64,000 nt of DNA, from contig JAJRPJ010000004.1 of NCBI GenBank assembly GCA_024280835.1, positions 1-64,000 of the forward strand. Reading direction: 5' to 3'. This stretch comes from Candidatus Zixiibacteriota bacterium. Lineage in GTDB: Bacteria > Zixibacteria > MSB-5A5 > GN15 > JACZUZ01. The notes beneath the pieces were generated by a model, which had not been told where the DNA came from, searched no databases, and worked only from the letters and a program-made list of their open reading frames with translations. A program made the position numbers and the translations under genes. Positions 26,518 through 35,255 of this stretch are shown piece by piece; position 1 is the stretch's first letter; each line of letters opens with the position of its first letter.

Positions 26518-27716
26518 CCTGTAAACTCATTCCACATCTTCTCTTCATCTGAATCAGACTCTGGGTCAGATTTTTGAGCGCCGTCTTCCACTTTGCCTTG
26601 AGCTGTGTCTTGTACTGCGCTTTCAGCGAGAATTTCAGTCAAGGGCTTATCACCAACTAACCGAGTTGAGCTACCAGCGCCAGACATTGACGCCGCAGAC
26701 GATGTTGATTCAGACAGTGTTGATGCAGACAATGTTGACGAGGGGGAACCGCTTCCTTGCAAAAAATCTTCCAGCAGACCAGAAAGTCGGGTCATCATGC
26801 CCTCCAACCTGTCTGTTCCCCCCGTCAATGCCTTGTCCATATCAACCGCCTGAGACTCTGTCGTTGTCTTGGCGGTAGAACTCATTCCAAGATTAGCATA
26901 TTTGCGAACCACACAAATCAATCCCGCGAGTTTTAGAGCCGCCAATTTCTTCAGCGTTTCTATCTCACTAAGATTCGAAATATCAACAACATCAGTAATT
27001 GTCCGATGTCCATCAATCAACGCCAACAGATTCCACTCTTCAGGAGAAAGCGATACATTAATCGAGTGTCCGTCACCTGTTTGTGAAATCGCCAATTGAG
27101 AATTCATATCAGGGAGAGTGTCACGCAAATGATTCATTTCATCAAGACGCCTCAGTCCTTCGAGAATTACATTCTCAGCTGATATGTCAACTGTAATCTC
27201 TTCCTGTGTGGGAAATTGATCTTCGTAGAATTTGAAAGAGCCCGTCTGCCAATTCATCAATGAATACAGAAGCTCCTCAACCTGAGAGCGAACAACTTCC
27301 ATCACATCGGCCCTATCTATATGCCCAAGTTCTATTAGAATCTGCCCCAAACGCTGATTTGTTTCGGACTTGGACTGCTTAAGCACCGCCTCGTCGAGTT
27401 GCGCTTCGGTGATTTTGCCGCACTCCTTAAGCAGGCGGCCAATATGGAACATTTGCTGCGGTCCATAGCCGTAGATTATCAAGCCACTGTCGAAATAAAC
27501 CATGACAATGTCATCTTCGCGCTGGATGCCAAGAGTCCCACTTTTGCGCCCTGTGGCCAATAGTTGGAAAATATCAGGCAATTTGAAGTTCTCAACATTG
27601 CCTTGCAAATCCATGGCGCTGGCTTTTGCTTCTGTATTTGTCGTTGTCTTTGTAGCTGACATCTGGACGCTTTCTTGCGGCTGACGGTGTATATTTGGAT
27701 TTGGCATGCGTTCCAT
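26514..27716 (-). CDS. DUF4388 (PatA-like) domain protein
   Basis: 400 residues. Residues about 36-140 are a DUF4388 domain (MDLQGNVENFKLPDIFQLLATGRKSGTLGIQ, then VYFDSGLIIYGYG), known as the PatA N-terminal domain. A second related helix-rich unit follows (ITEAQLDEAVLKQSKSETNQRLGQILIELG, GSFKFYEDQFPTQEEITVDI), then a winged-helix-like region (LSPEEWNLLALIDGHRTITDVVDISNLSEIETLKKLAALKLAGLI) of the kind paired with DUF4388. The last 120 residues are a Ser-rich, low-complexity and acidic tail. DUF4388 proteins are found in two-component and gliding-motility-type regulators. It is the first gene of a three-gene leftward operon. Confidence 0.8.
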   Translation of the reverse strand: MERMPNPNIHRQPQESVQMSATKTTTNTEAKASAMDLQGNVENFKLPDIFQLLATGRKSGTLGIQREDDIVMVYFDSGLIIYGYGPQQMFHIGRLLKECGKITEAQLDEAVLKQSKSETNQRLGQILIELGHIDRADVMEVVRSQVEELLYSLMNWQTGSFKFYEDQFPTQEEITVDISAENVILEGLRRLDEMNHLRDTLPDMNSQLAISQTGDGHSINVSLSPEEWNLLALIDGHRTITDVVDISNLSEIETLKKLAALKLAGLICVVRKYANLGMSSTAKTTTESQAVDMDKALTGGTDRLEGMMTRLSGLLEDFLQGSGSPSSTLSASTLSESTSSAASMSGAGSSTRLVGDKPLTEILAESAVQDTAQGKVEDGAQKSDPESDSDEEKMWNEFTG

Positions 27717-28186
27717 TGCTCTTACCTAAATCGAATGACTCTACCGATTTTTGAGATTCACATGCAAGTCAACGTCCTAGCAAATACAGTTAAGGACCTG
27801 ACCAGCAACTATACGCTCAAATCAATAGAGCGCAGATACAGCAAGGGTAATGTTTTTCCAGCGTTGTTGAAAAGTTAAAAATGAGACTATTTGCCTGTAA
27901 ATCAGAGTAGAAATCCATATCAAACTAGAGAGTAGATAATGTCATGGCGATAAACTCCTCGAAAGCTCCCAACCCCGCTGAAGTTTATCCTGCAAATACC
28001 GATAATTATGCATAAGGATTTGGCCCACTGGTCGCAAGTCCCGCCAACTTAGATTGGGCAAAACTGGATTCCGCCAGATGTATTTTTGTTGGAGAGAACC
28101 ATAAGACATGCGTGATTGAAGTGGCATTGGGATTACCAGTCTTATTGACCTAAAGCACAAAGAGCCTCAAAGGGAATTATTAATCT
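27717..28186. other. 470-bp intergenic region
   Basis: Divergent promoter region between the DUF4388 operon and the glycosyltransferase. It holds only a short frame on the minus strand (27942-28160) that may be a gene remnant, described separately. Confidence 0.4.
27942..28160 (-). pseudogene. Possible HepT-like gene remnant
   Basis: A 72-codon minus frame contains LSWRDLRPVGQILMHNYRYL. This recalls the WR(D/E)I..(F)RN.L.H.Y signature of HepT/DUF86 toxin-type proteins, with the Arg-Asn of the conserved RX4HXY motif changed. Nothing upstream or downstream restores a full gene, no antitoxin is nearby, and the similarity is by eye only. Confidence 0.25.
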
Positions 28187-29122
28187 ATGAACCCGAACAA
28201 ACCTACATTTTCGGTCGTTACACCAACTTACAATTGCGCCGAATTCATTCTGAGAAGTTACTTTTGCTTACAATCACAGACTTTCACCGATTGGGAGTGG
28301 ATAATTGTTGACGACGGCTCAAGTGACGACACTTTTGAAATCCTCAAAAGCATCAATGACCCACGTGTACGTCCATTCCGCTATGAAAAAAATAGTGGCC
28401 GAGGTTATGCTCGTGACTATGCCCTCAAGCAGGCCAGGGGAAAGTGGATGGTGGTTTGGGATGTTGATGATATCTTTCTGCCAGAGCGTTTGAGTGAAGC
28501 CGCCCAAGCGCGAAAAGAAGGTTTTGAGTTTTGCTGTTCCTATGCATTTTTGCTCTCAGAAAAACTAGAACTCAACGGACTCAGAACTTTCGTCATGGAT
28601 GAAAGTGACACGACACAAGTTTTTGTGCACCCGACTATGTCCTGCAATCTCGACCTCGCTAAAGAAATCGGCTACAATCCAGATTATCGAGCGGGTGAGG
28701 ACGCGGATATTCTCTGGTCACTCGCAAGGAAGAATCATGGCAAATGGATTAAGGATGCCTTGATTGGCTATGTCGAAGAGCGTGAGATTAATCTGCCTAA
28801 ATCTATTTCATCAAACATCGCGCAATTCAAAATTGCCCGCCAGTTATTTCACAAAGGAATCTTGGATATTGGAACTCAGGCCTATGCGCGCATGTGTCTC
28901 TGGTGGTCGCTAAAATTGATTGTCTTACAAACCCTGCGAATTTATCCACCACTGTTCATGAAAACAGTCAACCGCAGACGCCTCGGTGAGGCGGATCAAA
29001 ACTTCAAACCCGACAGTCAAAAGCTTGATTTTCTCGCAGAAGTTTGTGAAAGAGAAAAGACAAGCAACTGGAGCGTCTCAGAACTAAAACAAGAACACCG
29101 CGAAGTTTCCTCTATTTCTTAA
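28187..29122 (+). CDS. Family 2 glycosyltransferase
   Basis: 311 residues; AAAGGG lies about 12 bases before the ATG. A GT-A fold is clear: FSVVTPTYNCAEFILRSYFCLQSQTF at the N-terminus, WIIVDDGSSDDTF (nucleotide-binding D-D-G-S), then DVDD at about 93-96, and an ED-type acidic pair (GEDADIL) near 169. It uses a nucleotide sugar to glycosylate an acceptor such as a lipid or oligosaccharide. A hydrophobic/amphipathic C-terminal half (CLWWSLKLIVLQTLRIYPPLFMK) suggests membrane association. The MurJ-like flippase gene begins 25 bp later, so a role in building or exporting a lipid-linked glycan is likely. Confidence 0.85.
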   Translation: MNPNKPTFSVVTPTYNCAEFILRSYFCLQSQTFTDWEWIIVDDGSSDDTFEILKSINDPRVRPFRYEKNSGRGYARDYALKQARGKWMVVWDVDDIFLPERLSEAAQARKEGFEFCCSYAFLLSEKLELNGLRTFVMDESDTTQVFVHPTMSCNLDLAKEIGYNPDYRAGEDADILWSLARKNHGKWIKDALIGYVEEREINLPKSISSNIAQFKIARQLFHKGILDIGTQAYARMCLWWSLKLIVLQTLRIYPPLFMKTVNRRRLGEADQNFKPDSQKLDFLAEVCEREKTSNWSVSELKQEHREVSSIS

Positions 29123-29147
29123 GCAGAGCTAACAAAGAGCCAATGCC

Positions 29148-30794
29148 ATGAGACATCGCATCGCGCGAAATACATTCACTGTTTTCTCTGCCAATATAAT
29201 CCAAGCGGCGCTGGGGTTCTCAGTCTCGGCTTTTGTGGCCGCGACTTACGGAAGCTCAGGTGAAGTAGACGCTTTCTTTATCGCTGCGCCATTGCCGATT
29301 CTTCTCGGGCAATTCACCCTCTCAATTTCACTAGTGGCTATCACACCCCATTACCAACGCCTCTCAGAATCACATGGACGCACCAGCGCCCTGCGAAAAA
29401 TAGCCCCATTGTTTTGGAGCTGGAGCCTCTTGGTTCTGACGCTAACAACAATTGGCTATTTTGCAATCGAACCATTAGCGATCGCTCTCGCCCCAGGCTT
29501 CGACAGCCAGCGACTAACATTATTGGTGACTTACCTACGCTGGGCGGTTTTGGCGGCGCCATTTATTTCACTTGCGGGGTTCTTGCAGGCGCTAGAAAAC
29601 GCCGACGGGCATTTTTTCAGGCCAGCTTTTGCTAGACCATTGATTACGGCAATCGCCTTTGGCGCGGTAGTGACAGCGGTCGCAGACCAAGGCCTTGAAC
29701 CATTCTTCATCGGACTTTTCGTCGGCGCAGCGTTGACATCGCTTTGGCAGTTTCTCGAAGTGCGATCGTTCGGCTCCGATGATTCAGCAAGTTCTTTCCC
29801 ACTGACACTACGCGGCGCCAAACAAGTTTGGACTTCGATCCGCTCAACCGCTCTTTCGATGGCGTTGGCGCGCGGAATGGGGCAGGGCGCAGAGCTTGGC
29901 TTGCAAATTATCGCCACGTTGGCAACCGCAGGTGTGGTAGCAGTCTACGGTTTCAGTTTCAAGATTGCGGCGATTCCTCTGATGCTCTCGATTTCATTAG
30001 CCCTAGCCTTATTCCCTGCGCAATCAGCGGCTTACGCGAAAAACAACCCCGCTGAATCGTTGCGAATCCTTTGGCGCGGTGTCAACGCGCTGGCAATTCT
30101 CGGCGCTTTCTTTGGTGGCTTTTTCTTTGTCTGGGCCGAGCCACTGGTGATTCTGCTTTATGAGCGCGGCGACTTCAATCCCGCCCTGACCGCCAATGTC
30201 GCTCAAACCATTCGTATTTTCTCACTGGGCTTGATGGTCATCGCCGCCAACAATGCTATTGCCAATGGATTCTGGGCCGCCAAACGTATGAAAGAGCGAA
30301 TCATTCTTGAATCATTCGCAAACGCTATCTTGCTAATACTAGCTGGATTATTCATCAAATCCCACGGCCCAATCGCTTTAGCTGGCTCCTATGTCACTTG
30401 TTACACATTCCTGTTTTTCGTCGGCCTGTGGATGCTCGAAAAAAATGAGAGTCCGTCGAAATCACGCATGTGGGCCTACCTGACTCGTTTGGCGACATTC
30501 GGCAGAGTGGCGGCAGTAACAGGAATCTGTATTCTACTCGGTTCAACGCTTTCACCGTCCAATCAATTCTTCCGCGAACTCAGCCATATCGCCCAAATTG
30601 GCGTTCTCGGAATTGGTGGGCTAGGCTTTGCTCTGGTCTTTTTTGCAGGGCTGTATGCGCTAAAAGTCGATGAAGCCTACTATTTATTGGAGAAGTTAAC
30701 TTTACGATTGAGTCGCAAGCCACGGGCGCTTGATGGCCAGTCGGATAATGTTGATGCTTCAACAACGAAAGAGCGTCAACGCGCTGATGTGTAA
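29148..30794 (+). CDS. MurJ/MviN-family lipid-linked flippase
   Basis: 548 residues, about 14 transmembrane helices. The N-terminus (MRHRIARNTFTVFSANIIQAALGF) and the conserved MOP-superfamily spacing, with FSFKIAAIPLMLSISLALALFPAQSA and LRILWRGVNALAIL in the middle, mark the MurJ/MviN branch. MurJ moves lipid II across the inner membrane; related proteins export other lipid-linked sugars. Because a glycosyltransferase gene is next to it and no other cell-wall genes are here, it may be a paralogue for a surface polysaccharide rather than the essential MurJ. Which one cannot be decided from sequence. The C-terminal tail (about 520-548) is hydrophilic and variable. Confidence 0.85.
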   Translation: MRHRIARNTFTVFSANIIQAALGFSVSAFVAATYGSSGEVDAFFIAAPLPILLGQFTLSISLVAITPHYQRLSESHGRTSALRKIAPLFWSWSLLVLTLTTIGYFAIEPLAIALAPGFDSQRLTLLVTYLRWAVLAAPFISLAGFLQALENADGHFFRPAFARPLITAIAFGAVVTAVADQGLEPFFIGLFVGAALTSLWQFLEVRSFGSDDSASSFPLTLRGAKQVWTSIRSTALSMALARGMGQGAELGLQIIATLATAGVVAVYGFSFKIAAIPLMLSISLALALFPAQSAAYAKNNPAESLRILWRGVNALAILGAFFGGFFFVWAEPLVILLYERGDFNPALTANVAQTIRIFSLGLMVIAANNAIANGFWAAKRMKERIILESFANAILLILAGLFIKSHGPIALAGSYVTCYTFLFFVGLWMLEKNESPSKSRMWAYLTRLATFGRVAAVTGICILLGSTLSPSNQFFRELSHIAQIGVLGIGGLGFALVFFAGLYALKVDEAYYLLEKLTLRLSRKPRALDGQSDNVDASTTKERQRADV

Positions 30795-31009
30795 TACGTT
30801 ACGCCGACAAACCCAGTTTACTTCATTTAAGACCTTCTATTCCACTTGACAATTTCCCTGAGCTTCGTACGCTATACAATCACCGATTGTTTTCCCCGAT
30901 TACATCGGCGCATAAATGATGAAAAGCTATGTGTAGCTTGTATATAACTGTTATATATAGGTACTGAGACAGGCGCCAAAGCAACTGTGACCACCGAGAC
31001 CTTTAGACC

Positions 31010-31786
31010 ATGAGCGGAGCCAGCCAAAAGAAAAACCACGATAGTTCCGAGCTTGGCGCAACTTCCAAAGATGCGACCCTGCAAGAAGAACTCAGTTTTG
31101 CGGCTCCAAAACCTATGCCATTGCAACCTCAAAAACCAGAACAGCCAACAAGCCAGACAAACAGCCAGACTCTTAACCAAAAGAAACGTAGCATGTATGA
31201 AGAGCGCTCGCTATTTTTGGGTAGAATCTGCCTCAAGCTCGGCCTGACACCCAATTTCATTACTGGGGTTTCGTTTTTAATCTCGATTGCCGCTGGTGGA
31301 TTCTTCTGGAAAGGTGAACTGCTTTGGGGTGTGGCATTTATGGCGCTAACCGCTTTCACCGATATGCTCGACGGCTCAACGGCTCGGGCTGGAAATATGG
31401 GCACCACCTTCGGTGGCATTCTCGATCATGTCTCTGATCGCTATGGCGAATTCTTTATCCTCGCTGGAATATCTATGTCTGGGCTTTCGCATGAAACAGT
31501 TCACCCCGGCTGGGCGATGGCGGCTTTGTTTTCAATGTTAATTGCTTCTTACACCCGCGCCGCCGCCGAATCAATGGGCAAACTAGAAAACTGCGCAGTT
31601 GGCGTGATGGGACGACTCGAAAAATTCGTCCTCATTATGATTGGCGCTACTTTAGAACATTATTACCCCAATCAACGCTTCCTCGAGATAGCTTTGATTA
31701 TTGTCACTGTCTTCTCACTAATCACCGCAGTCCAACGCATGGTCTTCACAAAAAAAGAACTCGACAAACGCGACGGAAAAGCATAA
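31010..31786 (+). CDS. CDP-alcohol phosphatidyltransferase, possible phosphatidylinositol-phosphate synthase
   Basis: 258 residues. After a hydrophilic Gln-rich N-terminus of about 60 residues come six transmembrane segments. The CDP-alcohol signature D1..D2G..AR...D3...D4 is complete: D118, D121-G122, A125-R126, D139, D143 (TDMLDGSTARAG, then GGILDHVSDRYGE). The family joins CDP-diacylglycerol to an alcohol such as glycerol phosphate, serine or inositol phosphate. The alcohol cannot be read from the motif. Because an inositol-3-phosphate synthase is encoded 3.9 kb downstream with a kinase between, inositol phosphate is a reasonable guess. The stop is followed by the left end of the REP/RAYT element. 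Confidence 0.8.
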   Translation: MSGASQKKNHDSSELGATSKDATLQEELSFAAPKPMPLQPQKPEQPTSQTNSQTLNQKKRSMYEERSLFLGRICLKLGLTPNFITGVSFLISIAAGGFFWKGELLWGVAFMALTAFTDMLDGSTARAGNMGTTFGGILDHVSDRYGEFFILAGISMSGLSHETVHPGWAMAALFSMLIASYTRAAAESMGKLENCAVGVMGRLEKFVLIMIGATLEHYYPNQRFLEIALIIVTVFSLITAVQRMVFTKKELDKRDGKA

Positions 31787-31819
31787 CCAGACGATTCCAA
31801 AAAACCATCCACCAACACC

Positions 31820-31889
31820 CGTAGCCCTCTCCGCCAGAAAACAGATGTCCCAATAAAAGAAGGCACAGCACGCTGTGCCCCTACACTCG
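31820..31889. repeat. REP flank (left) of the RAYT gene, lacking one hairpin
   Basis: GTAG (31820-31823) is followed at once by CCCTCTCC, a shared 27-base spacer (CGCCAGAAAACAGATG and beyond) and a minus-orientation REP hairpin GGCACAGC-AC-GCTGTGCC (31862-31879) with GTAG foot. Compared with the right flank (32430-32507) the 17-base hairpin segment after GTAG is missing. Confidence 0.8.
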
Positions 31890-32411
31890 ATGAATACCAA
31901 CAACCACCGCCGCACAGTCCGACTGAAAGAATACAACTACTCTCGAGCAGGCGGTTATTTTGTAACAATTTGTACACACAACAAAGAACCAATATTCGGC
32001 CAATTTCATGATCACCAGTCAGTACTTAACAAATTGGGAGATGCTGTAAGAACAGAGTGGCTCAAGACTGCGGAGTTGCGAGAGACGGTCAGTATAGATG
32101 AGTTCATCGTTATGCCGAATCACTTTCACGGAATTATTATGCTCATTGAGAATCATTTGCCTATCTCGCAAGAGGGCACAGCACTCTGTGCCCCTACGGA
32201 ACGTGGATTTGGCGAATCGACAAAGGGTTCTCTTTCAACAATTATTGGAGCATTCAAGTCCGCCTCTACCAGACAAATCAACCTAGTCCGCAAGACACCT
32301 GGCGCTCCTGTCTGGCAACGCAGTTTTTACGAACACGTAATACGAGACGAAAACGATTTAGCAAACATTCGCAAATACATAAAATTCAATCCACAAAAAA
32401 TTTCTTACTAA
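31890..32411 (+). CDS. REP-associated tyrosine transposase (RAYT, Y1/HUH nuclease)
   Basis: Start set at the ATG at 31890, just after the left REP; 173 residues. It has the HUH motif MPNHFH (H78, H80 with GIIML following) and the catalytic tyrosine Y163 in RKYIKFNP, plus the N-terminal YSRAGGYFVTICTH typical of RAYTs. RAYTs cut single-stranded REP hairpins beside a GTAG tetranucleotide; this copy is flanked by such hairpins. One REP hairpin lies in frame inside the gene (residues 95-104, EGTALCAPTE). The reading frame is intact. It sits inside the putative inositol-lipid cluster, without inverted-repeat ends or target duplication. Confidence 0.9.
   Translation: MNTNNHRRTVRLKEYNYSRAGGYFVTICTHNKEPIFGQFHDHQSVLNKLGDAVRTEWLKTAELRETVSIDEFIVMPNHFHGIIMLIENHLPISQEGTALCAPTERGFGESTKGSLSTIIGAFKSASTRQINLVRKTPGAPVWQRSFYEHVIRDENDLANIRKYIKFNPQKISY
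32174..32197 (-). repeat. REP hairpin inside the RAYT coding sequence
   Basis: On the minus strand GTAG precedes GGGCACAG-AGTG-CTGTGCCC (32174-32193). The 24 bp are a multiple of three and are read in frame as part of EGTALCAP. Confidence 0.8.
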
Positions 32412-32429
32412 ACAATCTTATACTAGACC

Positions 32430-32507
32430 GTAGGGGCACAGCGTGCTGTGCCCTCTCCACCAGAAAACAAATGTCTCAATAAAAGGCACAGCACGCTGTG
32501 CCCCTAC
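32430..32507. repeat. REP pair (right flank of RAYT), head-to-head
   Basis: A plus-orientation hairpin with GTAG foot (32430-32453, arms GGGCACAGC/GCTGTGCCC) and a minus-orientation one (32485-32507, arms GGCACAGC/GCTGTGCC) are separated by a 31-base spacer. The spacer and the second hairpin repeat the left flank. Confidence 0.85.
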
Positions 32508-32543
32508 ATATCGAAGATTTCATAATAAAAGCGAGAAACAACC

Positions 32544-33512
32544 GTGATTACAGCAATCGGCAACCCTGTTTTTGATTTAATCAAAACTCAAAAAGTAGAC
32601 ACCAAAGAACGCATCCTCTCGGGTTGCTCCACTAATGCAGTTCTTGCATTGAGCAAACTCGGCGAGAAAACCCGACTAATCGGGGCGCTCGGCCCAGATT
32701 TTCGTGAGCGTTTCGAGGCCGACATGTCAGCGCGTGGAATCGAAAGTGTCATCATCGATTCAGAAAAATCTGGCGGATTTTCATTACATTACTACGATGA
32801 CTTCGGCAATCGCACTTTGGATATCATTGACAAAGCCGCCGACATCACTGACATCAAACCCGAATGGTACCAAGACAGCAAGGCTGTGCTAATTGGCCCA
32901 ATCCTCGGCGAGGTTTCATTTGCTGAAATCAAAAAAATCCGCGAAAACTTCGACGGATTATTTTTCTGTGACCCACAAGGTTTGCTTCGCGGAATCGATA
33001 GTGACGGACGTATCAACCACACTGCGGTAGAAGGTATAAGAGAATGTCTTGCAAATTTTGATGTAGTTAAACCTAATGAACTTGAAGGCGAAGTTCTTAC
33101 AGGTCTTGATTGCCGCAAACATCCGCACGAAGCCGCCAAGATAATTCACAGTTGGGGACCGAAGATTGTTTTCCTAACTCTCGCCGAACTTGGCGCAGTG
33201 ATTTATGACGGCTCAGATTTCGTAGATATTCCGCCAGATGAGATAAAGCTTCCAGCGGATATACCAGCAATAGATGTCAACTTGATTGATTCGACTGGCG
33301 CTGGTGACACATCGATGGCGGGCTTCACATTCGAATACCTCCGCACCAAAGACCTAATCAAAAGCGCCTGTTTCGCGGGAGCCACAAGTTCAATCATGAT
33401 AGAAAACGTCGGCCCAGACTTCGAAATGACCGAGGACCTAGTCCGTGAGCGAGCCAACAAACTCTACAAGAAGATTGAAAACGGTTATCGCTTAGAAACT
33501 GTTGGCGCTTGA
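32544..33512 (+). CDS. PfkB-family sugar kinase
   Basis: 322 residues with a GTG start (no strong Shine-Dalgarno). PfkB signatures are present: AIGNPVFDLI at the N-terminus, GCSTNAVLALSKLG at 27-40 (substrate-binding G..N), GALGPDF, VVKPNELE at 174-181, and the anion-hole/catalytic DSTGAGDTSMAGF (249-261) with D255 as base. It phosphorylates a sugar or polyol. Archaeal members include a myo-inositol 3-kinase, so inositol is one candidate, supported only by the neighbouring inositol-3-phosphate synthase gene. The REP/RAYT element lies just upstream, between this gene and the phosphatidyltransferase. Confidence 0.88.
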   Translation: MITAIGNPVFDLIKTQKVDTKERILSGCSTNAVLALSKLGEKTRLIGALGPDFRERFEADMSARGIESVIIDSEKSGGFSLHYYDDFGNRTLDIIDKAADITDIKPEWYQDSKAVLIGPILGEVSFAEIKKIRENFDGLFFCDPQGLLRGIDSDGRINHTAVEGIRECLANFDVVKPNELEGEVLTGLDCRKHPHEAAKIIHSWGPKIVFLTLAELGAVIYDGSDFVDIPPDEIKLPADIPAIDVNLIDSTGAGDTSMAGFTFEYLRTKDLIKSACFAGATSSIMIENVGPDFEMTEDLVRERANKLYKKIENGYRLETVGA

Positions 33513-33538
33513 GAATCAAAAATTGGTAGGCGATATGA

Positions 33539-35137
33539 CTAGTAGATGTACGACCGTACACCTATACCAAATAAGACTGATCCATTAGTTTGGCGCTGCG
33601 TGAAAGAACGCTTTTCTATCCAACCAGTGAAACCAATTTCTGCCGTGATAGTAGTCGGTACAGCTATTCTATACTCCATTGCCAGGGCGAAATCCCCATT
33701 CCGCGAATATGTTGAGATGTATTGTTCAGAATCGATGGTAGTCACCACAGAATTAGTGTCGGTTTGTACGTTTGTGAAGACACTGTTGTAATCTTCATTA
33801 ACTGACCTAAGTTTTGCTATAAGATCAAATCTAGTTCTTGAAGATACAATCTTGCTCAACTTCAAACTAAATTCGGCTTGAAAATTCCCTTTATAGCGCT
33901 CTGTTGAAATCCTATTATCGATAAAGCCGACTATATTGTCCTCGCTAGATTTAGTGAAGTTATCATTATTGAGGTTATATCGAATTGAGGCGAAAAGTGA
34001 CAATTGTAGCTTTTGATTGATAGGCTTTTCGTAGATAAAATCACTGGAGAAAAACGGAATCACTCGCCGACGAAAATATTTTAAGTCATTGCCATTTGCG
34101 CTTGAAAAGATAGTGTCACCTGGAGGAATAGTCGAAAGCGACGTACGTAATTGCTCTTCAAGATATTGCCTCTTAAACATGCCTTGAGAATTAGCAGCTC
34201 CAAAATTAAATCTAGCCTGAACTCCAAACAGCCGTCTGTCCTGTGGATAGAACTCCCAAACATCTAGCAAAAGCAAAGTCGCCAAAGGTGACGCCTCTGA
34301 TATGACTCCGATCGATGATAGCCAATTTGTCATCTCGCTTAACGCATCTATTCTTCTGAGCCTTGAATCGACACTGTGAACTTCAAGGGATTGATACATT
34401 CGTTCAGCAAGAGCCACAAATTCACTCTTGCTAAGCTCACGACTAAGAAGCCCGTTCTCTTCTAGCTCTTGAATAGCTTCAAGCGCCAAATATCCAAATC
34501 GTCCATCAAATGTTCTTCCGACTCCGAACCCTAGCTGGGCGCTGATGTTGAATGACTCCTCTTGGCGATTGAGAAACCTGTTACGAACAAATTCAGTGGA
34601 AGAGCTTCTGGACTGACTATTTTTTTCGTCTTTCGAAGACAAAAGTGTCCCCAAAAATCTAGATTGCCCCGTAAGGAAAAATCTATCGGTAACATACCAA
34701 TCACTCCTCAATAGTAAGCTACTTTCAAGCTTACGCTCACGTTCAAAATCAAGATTTGAAGAAGGAAAGCCAAATGTACCTGACTCAAGTTGGGTTGAAA
34801 TTTTCCGACGCTCTAACGATGGAGTCACACTCAAAACGATATTCCAAGTACGCTTCAATGAATAATCATAATAATCGAAAGTATTTCTCAATCCGAACAC
34901 CAAAAGTGAATTACTAAAGACGTCAGTCCCAGGTGTAAATTGAATAGCGGAGCCCACATCCGAGCCGATTTCACTGTTGTCGCTCTCCAAGCCTGGCTCT
35001 AACTTCCATTGAAAGTCAACCAACCGAACTGGCTTGTAATCCTCAATACGAAACTCATCAGACGAAAAAGCAGTCTGAGCCATCATCAATGCCGCGACAA
35101 GAAGACATACTAATCTGCTGATTTTCACTGTTTTCAA
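33539..35137 (-). CDS. Putative outer-membrane beta-barrel protein
   Basis: 532 residues. The leader MKTVKISRLVCLLVAALMMAQTAFSS is a signal peptide cut near residue 26. The rest alternates hydrophobic and polar residues in long strands (TFDYYDYSLKRTWNIVLSV, RYNLNNDNFTKSS, FDLIAKLRSVNEDY), with many Arg-Ser-Phe turns, and the protein ends in GVRSYIY, a C-terminal aromatic of outer-membrane barrels. The layout matches 3614-kb-region neighbours only in style (see the 480-residue protein near 3.4 kb). No channel family was recognised. It is convergent with the PfkB kinase gene (27-bp gap) and starts 500 bp from the ino1 gene in the divergent direction. Confidence 0.65.
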   Translation of the reverse strand: MKTVKISRLVCLLVAALMMAQTAFSSDEFRIEDYKPVRLVDFQWKLEPGLESDNSEIGSDVGSAIQFTPGTDVFSNSLLVFGLRNTFDYYDYSLKRTWNIVLSVTPSLERRKISTQLESGTFGFPSSNLDFERERKLESSLLLRSDWYVTDRFFLTGQSRFLGTLLSSKDEKNSQSRSSSTEFVRNRFLNRQEESFNISAQLGFGVGRTFDGRFGYLALEAIQELEENGLLSRELSKSEFVALAERMYQSLEVHSVDSRLRRIDALSEMTNWLSSIGVISEASPLATLLLLDVWEFYPQDRRLFGVQARFNFGAANSQGMFKRQYLEEQLRTSLSTIPPGDTIFSSANGNDLKYFRRRVIPFFSSDFIYEKPINQKLQLSLFASIRYNLNNDNFTKSSEDNIVGFIDNRISTERYKGNFQAEFSLKLSKIVSSRTRFDLIAKLRSVNEDYNSVFTNVQTDTNSVVTTIDSEQYISTYSRNGDFALAMEYRIAVPTTITAEIGFTGWIEKRSFTQRQTNGSVLFGIGVRSYIY

Positions 35138-35255
35138 CCCTCCGATTTGCGAGATGGTATGGAGCTGATAAATATTGTAGCCCTCTATCCTGAAGTCAAT
35201 ATCTTAGATCGACATTCGAGTATAGCGCCCAAGACAATGATTGCCAATCGAGGTT

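Noticed and set aside
30846-30880. Promoter with TTGACA at 30846
   Set aside because: TATACA follows after 21 bases, outside the accepted spacing, so it is not called.
31875-31889. GTG start of RAYT within the left REP hairpin
   Set aside because: It would put the start inside the palindrome; the ATG at 31890 gives the normal RAYT N-terminus.
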